Source: Peptococcaceae bacterium BRH_c23 (GTDB lineage Bacteria; Bacillota_B; Desulfitobacteriia; Desulfitobacteriales; Desulfitobacteriaceae). Taken from it: DNA of 7,077 nt. Both the position numbers and the translations under genes were made by a program. Position 1 is the stretch's first letter. Every line of letters begins with the position of its first letter. Under the pieces are notes generated by a model. The model saw only the letters and a list, made by a program, of their open reading frames with translations, was not told where the DNA came from and searched no databases. The DNA lies in assembly GCA_000961805.1 (NCBI GenBank), contig LADV01000273.1, positions 1 to 7,077 on the forward strand. The letters are read 5' to 3'. Positions 1-5,244 of the stretch are shown one piece after another.

Positions 1-2
1 CT

Positions 3-488
3 GATATCGGTAAGTCAGCCAGGGAAAAACAAAAAATTATTAATGTAGTAGAAGTTTTTTATATTTGGGATGTTTTAGTCACCAAGTTGGATGCCTTGGA
101 AACCATCCAGATTTTTGAACATATGATTGAAGATAATGATTTAACAATAATAAAAAACAAGGTCAAAGAAGGCCTTCTCATAGGAATTGATGATATGGAA
201 GCATTAATGCGCGATTACGATTTGCCTTTTCCCATGAGGCCGCCGGCAGACGTAAGTTCGACAGTTCATTTGGAGGCTGTTAGTGACAGGGACATTTTCC
301 AAATGTTCTATGAAGTTATTGCCGCATTTTTTCCTATTCTTGGCATCGGCTTTATGCAAAGTACCACCCCTGACGTCAGAAAAGGCTTAAAAAATCACTT
401 GCTCTTGACTATGGAATTACAGGAAATGCTGGTTGAATACGGTAAATTAAAAGGCTTTTTAAATCAACCGCCTGTCTATCGTCCATAA
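3..488 (+). CDS. DUF3231 family protein, 5' end outside window
   Basis: The reading frame is open from the first full codon at position 3, so the gene starts upstream of the window. The ATG at 87 is an internal methionine: the translation before it (DIGKSAREKQKIINVVEVFY) aligns with residues 12-31 of the next gene (EMGKSLRDKQRTINVSEVYH). About 161 residues are visible, mostly predicted helix, with the proline turn FPMRPP, the SDRDIFQMFYE helix, an STTP turn and the C-terminal YGKLKGFLNQPPVYRP. These are hallmarks of DUF3231, an all-helical Firmicutes family of unknown biochemical role that resembles ferritin-like or spore-coat-like helical bundles. It is a tandem paralogue of the next gene, separated by 26 bases, and probably co-transcribed with it. 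Most of the histidines of the second copy are absent here, so a metal-binding role is not supported. Family assignment is fairly sure; function is unknown. Confidence 0.8.
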   Translation, partial: DIGKSAREKQKIINVVEVFYIWDVLVTKLDALETIQIFEHMIEDNDLTIIKNKVKEGLLIGIDDMEALMRDYDLPFPMRPPADVSSTVHLEAVSDRDIFQMFYEVIAAFFPILGIGFMQSTTPDVRKGLKNHLLLTMELQEMLVEYGKLKGFLNQPPVYRP

Positions 489-514
489 AATTAAAAAAAA
501 TTGAGGTTGATATC

Positions 515-1033
515 ATGAAGATATTAAAGTACATTGGAAAAATCTCTGAAATGGGCAAGTCTCTCAGGGATAAACAAAGAACCATAAATGTAAGCGAGGT
601 TTACCATCTCTGGAATCATTTGATGCAGAGATATAACGTCATATATGTTACCAATCTTTTAAACAGCTTCGTTAAAGATGATGATTTAAAGTTAGTCCTT
701 AATTCTGGCAACAAGACTCTTACTAAGCATATCAAGTTATTAGAAAAAGAGCTTTTGAACTATGGCATTCCTTTATCTCTCAGGCCACCAAAACAAACCC
801 AAAAGACGGTAAATTCCGAGCTGATATCGGACAGGCAGATTTACAGACGGATACTAAGAGGCATTCAGGCCTTTTTACCGGTTCATACCATGGCCTTTAT
901 TCACAGTACTTCGCCGAAACTCAGGGATTTGTTCATGTCTTTTATGGTTGAAGAAATGAAGATATATGATGAGTATCTCGAATACGGTAAAATCAAGGAT
1001 TATTTAATTAGACCACCTGTCTACAGGCCTTAG
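515..1033 (+). CDS. DUF3231 family protein (second tandem copy)
   Basis: Complete 172-residue protein starting at ATG 515, with a GAGGT ribosome site about 7 bases upstream. It has the same architecture as the preceding gene: basic N-terminal stretch, helix with VYHLWNHL, helix with TKHIKLLEKEL, the turn LSLRPPK, the helix SDRQIYRRILRGIQAF, the turn STSP, a final acidic helix VEEMKIYDEYLEYGK, and the terminal RPPVYRP that is almost identical in both copies. Bacillus members often carry two such domains in one chain of about 330 residues; here the two domains are separate genes. No signal peptide or membrane segment is visible. Several histidines (VYHLWNH, KHIKLLE, VHTMAFIH) occur in this copy, but most are not shared with the first. 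It sits 26 bases before the alcohol dehydrogenase, so it is most likely in the same operon. Its biochemical function is unknown. Confidence 0.85.
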   Translation: MKILKYIGKISEMGKSLRDKQRTINVSEVYHLWNHLMQRYNVIYVTNLLNSFVKDDDLKLVLNSGNKTLTKHIKLLEKELLNYGIPLSLRPPKQTQKTVNSELISDRQIYRRILRGIQAFLPVHTMAFIHSTSPKLRDLFMSFMVEEMKIYDEYLEYGKIKDYLIRPPVYRP

Positions 1034-1059
1034 TTGAAAATAAAGGAGGATTAGTTTTC

Positions 1060-2352
1060 ATGCAAAAACCAACCTATTTTTATATGCCCAGCATTAACCT
1101 CATGGGAACAGGATGCCTGAATAATTTTGGCCAAGAATTACATGCCAAAGGATACAAAAAAGCACTCATTGTTACCGATAAAAACTTGGTCAATTTAGGT
1201 CATGTGGGAAAAGTAGAACTCATTTTGAAGGATGCAGGTATAACCTACAGCATTTTTGACGGAGTAGAACATCCCAACCCGACTATTTCATTTGTCGAAA
1301 ATGGTTTAGACCACCTCAAAAAGGGCAATCTTCTCAGAAAAGATTTTGACTTTATAATCTCGGTAGGCGGGGGCACCAATCATGATTGCGCGCGAAGCAT
1401 AGCCCTGTTGGCGGCAAACGGAGGCAAAATTGCTGATTATGAGGGATTAAGCAAGGTTCCCAAGGCTATCCTCCCCTGGGTCGCCATAAATACTACTTCC
1501 GGCTCCGGCGCAGAAGTGACAATTTTTGATATTATCTCTGATGAATCACGAAAGGTAAAAATGGACATCGTGGACCCGCAGATGCTCGCTACCTTAACGG
1601 TCAACGACCCTTCCTTAATGACTACCATGCCTAGGGAAGTAACGATTTCTTCAGGTATTGACGTGTTAGCACATGCCATTGAAGCTTATGTTTCTTTTAA
1701 AGCCACGCCCGTTACGGACGCTCTGGCTCTGGGAGCCATTAAACTGGTTTTTAACTATTTAAGAAAAGCCGCTGCCAACGGCAACGACACAGAAGCCAGA
1801 GAGAAAATGATGTACGCTGAATTCATGGCCGGAATGTCCTTTAATAACGCCGGGGTAGGATATATTCATGCCATAGCCCATCAAATTGGCGGGTTTTCCA
1901 ACAGGCATCATGGTTTAATTACTGGAGCATTGATCCCTTATGTCCTTAAATTTAACGCTCCGGCGGTACCCGTTGAACGATTTATGGATATAGCCATAGC
2001 CATGGGGGAAGAAGATATTACGGAAGATGACGCAGTGGAAACTGTCCTGGCCGCCATTAATGAACTCAATGCCGAACTAGGAATTCCCTCTGATCTTAGT
2101 GAGCTGGGCGCAAAAGAAGAAAATGTCGGCCTCATGGCCGAAAATGCTTCAAAGGATGTAGCCGGCCTGACTAATCCAAGACAGGCTACTCTGGAGGATA
2201 TGATTCAATTAATCAGAACAAGTATGGAAATGGAATCCGGCCAAAAACCGAAATGGGAACTAGATGAACAATTCTTAAATCCAATTGATGCCATGTTGGC
2301 TAACAATGCAGAAAGACTGAGTGCCAATGATTCACATATTAACAGGACTTAG
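1060..2352 (+). CDS. Iron-containing alcohol dehydrogenase (group III ADH)
   Basis: Soluble NAD(P)-dependent oxidoreductase interconverting primary alcohols and aldehydes. The start is ATG 1060 behind AAAGGAGG at 1042-1049. The N-terminal nucleotide-binding domain shows GGGTNHD (residues 103-109) and NTTSGSGAE (144-152). The metal ligands expected from the FucO/Mdh family are present with the right spacing: D201, H205 (GIDVLAH), H270 and H284 (GYIHAIAH, NRHHG), plus the conserved H274. The sequence MAGMSFNNAGVGYIHAIAHQ resembles the lactaldehyde reductase, 1,3-propanediol and Bacillus methanol dehydrogenase branch; substrate cannot be fixed. Family homology ends near residue 388 (NPRQATLEDMIQLIR). 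The protein has about 42 further residues, making 430 against the usual 380-390. It is the last gene of the operon with the DUF3231 pair and is followed directly by a terminator. Confidence in the family is high. Confidence 0.95.
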   Translation: MQKPTYFYMPSINLMGTGCLNNFGQELHAKGYKKALIVTDKNLVNLGHVGKVELILKDAGITYSIFDGVEHPNPTISFVENGLDHLKKGNLLRKDFDFIISVGGGTNHDCARSIALLAANGGKIADYEGLSKVPKAILPWVAINTTSGSGAEVTIFDIISDESRKVKMDIVDPQMLATLTVNDPSLMTTMPREVTISSGIDVLAHAIEAYVSFKATPVTDALALGAIKLVFNYLRKAAANGNDTEAREKMMYAEFMAGMSFNNAGVGYIHAIAHQIGGFSNRHHGLITGALIPYVLKFNAPAVPVERFMDIAIAMGEEDITEDDAVETVLAAINELNAELGIPSDLSELGAKEENVGLMAENASKDVAGLTNPRQATLEDMIQLIRTSMEMESGQKPKWELDEQFLNPIDAMLANNAERLSANDSHINRT

Positions 2353-2383
2353 AAATCGATCCTATCAGTATTGATGAATTGTT

Positions 2384-2419
2384 AACTGCCAGAGATGTTT
2401 TAGAACTCTGGCAGTTTTT
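2384..2419 (+). terminator. Rho-independent terminator of the ADH operon
   Basis: An 11-bp perfect stem, AACTGCCAGAG (2384-2394) pairing with CTCTGGCAGTT (2406-2416), with an 11-base loop. The last bases of the right arm run into TTTTT (2415-2419). It lies 31 bases after the dehydrogenase stop and fits as the end of the DUF3231-DUF3231-ADH transcript. Confidence 0.9.
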
Positions 2420-2510
2420 GTTCTCGGACGCAGATGCTAGAATTTGGGGGTGCTAAATGTCGAAAGTATTCGAAGAATCTACCGGGGCAAAGTCTAGCTA
2501 GTATGACAGG

Positions 2511-2528
2511 TGACTGGTATCCCAGTCA
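2511..2528. repeat. Small hairpin with 7-bp stem
   Basis: TGACTGG (2511-2517) pairs with CCAGTCA (2522-2528) around a TATC tetraloop. It lies in the non-coding stretch 2420-2574, just upstream of a larger inverted repeat. No function is evident. Confidence 0.5.
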
Positions 2529-2529
2529 T

Positions 2530-2591
2530 GGATGATGGCTCGCTCAGTCGGATCTGTGCAGCACTCATGGATGCTCATAAAGCCATCATCC
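2530..2591. repeat. 11-bp inverted repeat, possible structured RNA or element end
   Basis: GGATGATGGCT (2530-2540) is the exact reverse complement of AGCCATCATCC (2581-2591); TTTT follows at 2592-2595. The 40-base interior also contains a second copy of TCATGGATG (2526-2534 and 2565-2573). The right arm overlaps the last codons of the SEC-C remnant on the other strand. It could be a terminator-like fold, a small RNA, or a trace of an insertion. The rest of 2420-2574 shows no gene. Confidence 0.4.
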
Positions 2592-2700
2592 TTTTACGAA
2601 GTTTTTGATATCCTAAACATTTTTTATATTTTCCCCCACTCCCACAATCACACTTAAGATTTCTTTTAGTTCCTCTCCCCACTTAAACTCCCCATTTCTC
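2575..2700 (-). pseudogene. Remnant of a protein ending in a SEC-C zinc motif
   Basis: On the - strand the frame ending at the stop at 2575-2577 reads LKCDCGSGGKYKKCLGYQ, a clear SEC-C motif (the C-x-C-x8-C zinc knuckle found at the C terminus of SecA and many other proteins). The last position, normally C-C or C-H, is C-L here, so one zinc ligand is lost. Upstream in the same frame is SEKWGV, then a TAA stop at 2683-2685, and no plausible start with a ribosome site. Beyond it, in another frame, a cysteine-containing piece, GCGGNTRYVDKTRF, hints at more decayed coding sequence up to about 2760, possibly a transposase-type zinc finger, but this is not assignable. I read it as the 3' end of a decayed gene whose body has been lost. 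The parent protein is unknown. Confidence 0.45.
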
Positions 2701-2833
2701 AGAATCTGGTTTTATCAACATACCGCGTATTCCCGCCGCATCCCCACAACATCTTGGTTAAGTGTTGAAACAAGCTGTTAGTACTTAAAAGTATGGAGAA
2801 GGATGCTCAAACACCTGATATGATTATTACTAT

Positions 2834-3355
2834 TTAAATCCACCGCATGTTTAAATTAACTGTAGGGTGTTCTTCGATACCTTCGTATAATAAATAATTT
2901 TTTTGAGATGATCTATGTTTCAAATATTGGGCATAGTGTTGCAACCATAACATATGAAATTCTTTATCAAGTTTGAAATCGATTAATTTATCTTTAAGCT
3001 TTGACTCTAGATCATTTTCTTTTAGAAGTTCATAATAAGCACTTAAAGCTTTTTCTTCTAGTGAAACCCCTATTTTGAACGTATTTGCCTGACCGGTTAA
3101 TTCCATAGATTCTCCGATGATACTGCCTGCAATATCTGCTATAGTAGTTGCGATTTTTGGTATTTCAATATTTTCATCTGTAAATATATGAACAAAAAAA
3201 TCAGTATGTTCTTTGTCAGTTTGGATAATTTTAGATAAAGCTTTATCGAGTAAGCTATTTTGTGTCGAAGATATTTGAGATGTGTAATAATTTATTTGGA
3301 ATTTTTCTAATTCATATATCTGTTTTAACTGACCGATTATTTGTTTATTATTCAA
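2834..3355 (-). CDS. Ferritin-like four-helix protein
   Basis: Complete 173-residue cytosolic protein. The start is TTG at 3355-3353, supported by AAGGAG (3365-3370 on the + strand) nine bases upstream; no better ATG exists. The chain is almost entirely helical, with the four-helix pattern of the ferritin/rubrerythrin/COQ7 superfamily: helix 1 IYELEKFQINYY (13-24), helix 2 QTDKEHTDFF (45-54), helix 3 SLEEKALSAYYELL (98-111), helix 4 DKEFHMLWLQHY (130-141). Acidic residues and histidines (E15/E17, D47/H50, E100/E101, E132/H134) could bind two metal ions, but helix 4 lacks a clean E-x-x-H, so diiron activity is uncertain. It is transcribed alone, opposite to the ADH operon. Members of this superfamily act in iron storage, peroxide defence or hydroxylation; which applies here cannot be told. 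Confidence 0.75.
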   Translation of the reverse strand: MNNKQIIGQLKQIYELEKFQINYYTSQISSTQNSLLDKALSKIIQTDKEHTDFFVHIFTDENIEIPKIATTIADIAGSIIGESMELTGQANTFKIGVSLEEKALSAYYELLKENDLESKLKDKLIDFKLDKEFHMLWLQHYAQYLKHRSSQKNYLLYEGIEEHPTVNLNMRWI

Positions 3356-3415
3356 TTTGAAACGCTCCTTGCTAGAAAAAGTTGCTTAGAATTTAGTTTG
3401 CCTTTTTTTATAAGA

Positions 3416-3444
3416 TTTATAATTATTTCTATCTATATTGTGAA
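3416..3444 (-). promoter_or_regulatory. Sigma-A type promoter of the ferritin-like gene
   Basis: On the - strand, a -35 box TTCACA (3444-3439) and a -10 box TATAAA (3421-3416) are separated by exactly 17 bases. Each box is one base off consensus. The -10 lies about 45 bases before the AAGGAG ribosome site, giving a short A/T-rich leader. Confidence 0.55.
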
Positions 3445-3639
3445 AAAAATAGAGTTATCAGGACAAGCATTTTTTAGTAAGACACGTAAATACATTCCTG
3501 CGTTGATTTTGACTTAGGAGTGTATTTCTTTTTGATTGGGTCTATTTTGCTAGTAGTACGTCAAGAGTTGCAGGCAGTTCGGGGCAGGAGATGGTGTTAT
3601 CGGAGCCAAGACAAATATTCCAATAAGAGGTGCTTACTA

Positions 3640-3810
3640 ATGGATCCAGTAGCTGAGGATGCCAGTATTTTTGAAAGTTTGGCATTGAAGTTTCCTTCTA
3701 CCAGGCAGTATCAAATTAAGATAATTACAATCCCAATTCACGAGGGAATTACGTTTGAATACACCCCCTCGGATTTTGCACCCCCAAAAAAGCTAATGCA
3801 CCCCCCTTGA
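3640..3810 (+). CDS. Hypothetical small protein, doubtful
   Basis: An ORF of 56 codons from ATG 3640, with AGAGGTG seven bases upstream; the frame is open back to a GTG at 3520, which has no usable spacing to its AGGAG. The translation starts MDPVAEDASIFESLALKF and has a beta-prone middle (QIKIITIPIHEGITFEY). Its last ten codons run into the repeated GCACCCCC motifs (DFAPPKKLMHPP), so the natural C terminus is probably missing or the ORF is fortuitous. No family is recognised. A glycine-rich stretch (FGAGDGVIGAKTNIPIRGAY) in another frame just upstream also looks coding-like, so this may be a patchwork of decayed genes. Confidence 0.25.
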   Translation: MDPVAEDASIFESLALKFPSTRQYQIKIITIPIHEGITFEYTPSDFAPPKKLMHPP

Positions 3811-3826
3811 AAAAGAGCGGGTGCAT
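3777..3826. repeat. Repeated GCACCCCC motifs with an 8-bp inverted repeat
   Basis: TGCACCCCC occurs at about 3777 and again at 3797, and ATGCACCC (3796-3803) is mirrored by GGGTGCAT (3819-3826). A further ATGCACCCCC lies at about 3985, and a related GGGGGTGC at about 2446 on the + strand. C-rich terminal motifs of this kind are typical of insertion-sequence ends, but no transposase gene is present to confirm it. Confidence 0.4.
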
Positions 3827-3828
3827 AA

Positions 3829-3890
3829 TTTAATTGTATCAATTATTGAGTTATTAGACAAATAAGTACTCAATAATTGATACAATTAAA
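3829..3890. repeat. 62-bp AT-rich palindrome with 23-bp perfect arms
   Basis: The left arm 3829-3851 is the exact reverse complement of the right arm 3868-3890, around a 16-base spacer. The arms contain TTGTATCAA and TTGATACAA. Perfect pairing over 23 bases is far longer than a normal terminator stem, so a cruciform-forming site, a protein-binding site or the product of an inverted duplication are all possible. Three bases of the right arm are shared with the terminator-like hairpin that follows. Confidence 0.85.
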
Positions 3891-3912
3891 AGTCCAGTAA
3901 TACTGGGCTTTT
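3888..3912 (+). terminator. Terminator-like hairpin
   Basis: AAAAGTCCAG (3888-3897) pairs with CTGGGCTTTT (3903-3912), with one G-T pair and a TAATA loop. The A-run before and T-run after the GC core could serve both strands. There is no clear gene upstream on the + strand except the doubtful ORF at 3640. Confidence 0.6.
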
Positions 3913-3931
3913 CGGCGTTTTAGGGCAGATT

Positions 3932-3957
3932 AAGCATCGATTAAAGCGATGCTTTTT
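3932..3957 (+). terminator. Terminator-like hairpin, possibly within a longer stem
   Basis: AAGCATCG (3932-3939) pairs perfectly with CGATGCTT (3947-3954), followed by T through 3957. The flanks GGGCAGA (about 3924-3930) and TCTGCTCCC (about 3965-3973) can pair outside it, which would make a longer two-part stem followed by TTTT. It is the second such hairpin within 70 bases. Confidence 0.65.
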
Positions 3958-3975
3958 GTGTTTTCTGCTCCCTTT

Positions 3976-4065
3976 TCGTTAAAAGATGCACCCCCATTTG
4001 GGCAAAATTCCTACCTTTCGTTAAAAAGTATAGGTATCGTTAAAAGGTTTGGAGAATCGTTAAAA
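3976..4065 (+). repeat. Phased array of TCGTTAAAA repeats
   Basis: TCGTTAAAA occurs exactly at 3976, 4018, 4037 and 4057, spaced 42, 19 and 20 bases. A degenerate copy (GGCAAAAT, about 4001-4008) falls in the long gap, so the array has a period near 20 bases, two helical turns. Two copies continue as TCGTTAAAAAGTATA. Regular arrays of this size are typical of transposase-binding sites at the ends of IS21, Mu or Tn7-like elements, of replication iterons, or of a repressor operator. No matching protein gene is visible nearby. The stretch 4066-4191 shows nothing else apart from the leader of the next gene. Confidence 0.7.
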
Positions 4066-4191
4066 AGTATAAGGCATTTTGGGGTTAGCAAAAAATGATC
4101 TCTTAAAATTTGCAGGATTTCTAGGGATAAACAAAGAAATTAGTAAATAATGGTTTACGGCTTTGAAATGTCTATTTATTGAGGTGACCAC

Positions 4192-4966
4192 ATGGCGTTA
4201 TTCAAAGATATTCATGCCTTACTTAGAAAAGGTTCATATTGCGTGACCCCGGCACTTGAGACGGTTTGTCTGCTATGCAAGAAAGCTTGATAAAGGCGGG
4301 GTTTCAGGTATTGCTTTTGATTATCTTGCAAGATTTTTTATTGGGCAGGCAGTTGATAAAGAATGTTGGAATTCATTCTTGAATTTGAATGCATTGAAAG
4401 GCTTACTCAATCTTGAATTTAGGGTCAATCCTGATGAGTACAGTAAATTAGTAGGACGTTATATCTCATACTTGTCTAACATTATGGAGTTCGTTTATAG
4501 CGATGTAGCCAAAAAAATAGACATGCTCATTGATAAAGTGAGTAATCGAATTGAATGGAAGGCTTATGAGGATTTTCTTGAGAAACTATCTAAGTCAAAT
4601 TATAAGTATGATTTTGATACAAGCAATTTAATCACATATGCTGTGTATTTTGCAAAACTTGAAATGATTTATAGATCTAAAGTCATACCCGAGGATATTA
4701 ACGAGCTCACAAATCTAGATATGGAACAATTTAATGATTTAGCACAGATGTGCAATACATTTTTTAAGAATTTCTTTGATTCAGGATTGGTAACTCAAAA
4801 GAGTGATGTTGTATATAATCCAACATTTGGGAAGGTCGGATATCTTGTTGGCGGAGCCGATGCAGATATCTATATTGATGGCGTATTGTATGATTTTAAA
4901 TCTACAAAGACTAATGCATATAAATGGCAGGATTTTGGGCAGATCATATCATATTATCTATTTTAA
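4192..4966 (+). pseudogene. PD-(D/E)XK nuclease-like protein, frameshifted and C-terminally cut
   Basis: The natural start is ATG 4192 behind GAGGTGA (4181-4187). It reads MALFKDIHALLRKGSYCVTP and runs in that frame only to a TGA at 4288-4290. From about 4258 the coding sequence continues one frame over (RRFVCYARKLDKGGVSGIAF) to 4966, so a single base appears to have been lost near 4260. A TTG at 4256 would open the second frame but has no ribosome site and a stop just upstream. Numbered from that TTG, the last 40 residues hold a nuclease core: D204 in GGADADIYID, D213-F-K215, then Q229-I-I-S-Y233, matching the D...(D/E)xK and QxxxY motifs of the RecB/Cas4-like PD-(D/E)XK fold. The protein stops right after QxxxY, where family members normally continue, and a palindromic repeat begins eight bases later. 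The gene is most likely dead. The N-terminal helical part is not recognised. Confidence 0.65.
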
Positions 4967-4973
4967 GACCTCG

Positions 4974-5046
4974 GACCTCGGTGCCTGACACCAACTTATC
5001 AACTTATTGTTTAGCTTGTGAAAAGGTGGGGACAGGTGCTCGGGTC
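4974..5046. repeat. REP-like imperfect palindrome A
   Basis: Positions 4981-5001 pair with 5019-5039 (15 of 21 canonical pairs plus two G-T) around a 17-base loop, and the outer GACC (4974-4977) pairs with GGTC (5043-5046). The right arm reads GGGGACAGGTGC. A 7-bp tandem repeat, GACCTCG (4967-4973 and 4974-4980), leads into it. Elements of this look, with CCTGTCCC or CCTGACACC arms, are commonly mobilised by REP-associated Y1 tyrosine transposases in Firmicutes. It directly abuts the cut end of the nuclease-like gene. Confidence 0.6.
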
Positions 5047-5131
5047 AGAAAAGGCCTTCGAAGTTCGCCTTCGGGGTCATATTTCCTCCCATAGGGATAA
5101 TGGAAGATGAAAGAGATCCCTCTATTGTCAT
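5045..5131 (-). CDS. Possible 28-residue small protein or decayed 5' end
   Basis: On the - strand, ATG 5131-5129 follows AAGGAG by four bases, and TATAAT lies about 40 bases further upstream, so the initiation signals are good. The 28-residue product starts MTIEGSLSSSIIPMGGNMTP, and its stop falls inside the edge of palindrome A. No family is recognised. It could be a genuine small protein, or the 5' end of a gene cut off by the palindrome. Confidence 0.3.
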   Translation of the reverse strand: MTIEGSLSSSIIPMGGNMTPKANFEGLF

Positions 5132-5214
5132 AACTCTCCTTATCGGAACTCAAATAATAAGCACAAATTATACAATATTTACCTGTCTGGGTATAAATGA
5201 TTTTTAAGTTAGTA

Positions 5215-5220
5215 TATAAT
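5215..5220 (+). promoter_or_regulatory. Candidate -10 box for the UPF0175 gene
   Basis: A perfect TATAAT lies 11 bases before the AGGGAG ribosome site; the -35 region 17 bases upstream (TATAAA) is poor. The next bases, TTGATACAA (5221-5229), repeat the 9-mer present in both arms of the palindrome at 3829-3890. This arrangement would give a very short leader. If real, it forms a divergent pair with the TATAAT of the small - strand ORF. Confidence 0.3.
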
Positions 5221-5244
5221 TTGATACAAAAGGGAGTGATGCTG

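Noticed and set aside
87..488. ATG 87 as the start of the first gene.
   Set aside because: The frame is open to the window edge, and the residues before ATG 87 align with the N-terminal part of the paralogue, so the start is upstream.
3520..3642. GTG 3520 as start of the small ORF, giving 96 residues.
   Set aside because: Its AGGAG touches the start codon with no spacing; the ATG at 3640 has a properly spaced site, though even that ORF is doubtful.
3777..4065. CRISPR array.
   Set aside because: The repeat unit is only 9 bases with 10-11 base gaps, far below CRISPR repeat and spacer sizes, and there are no cas genes.
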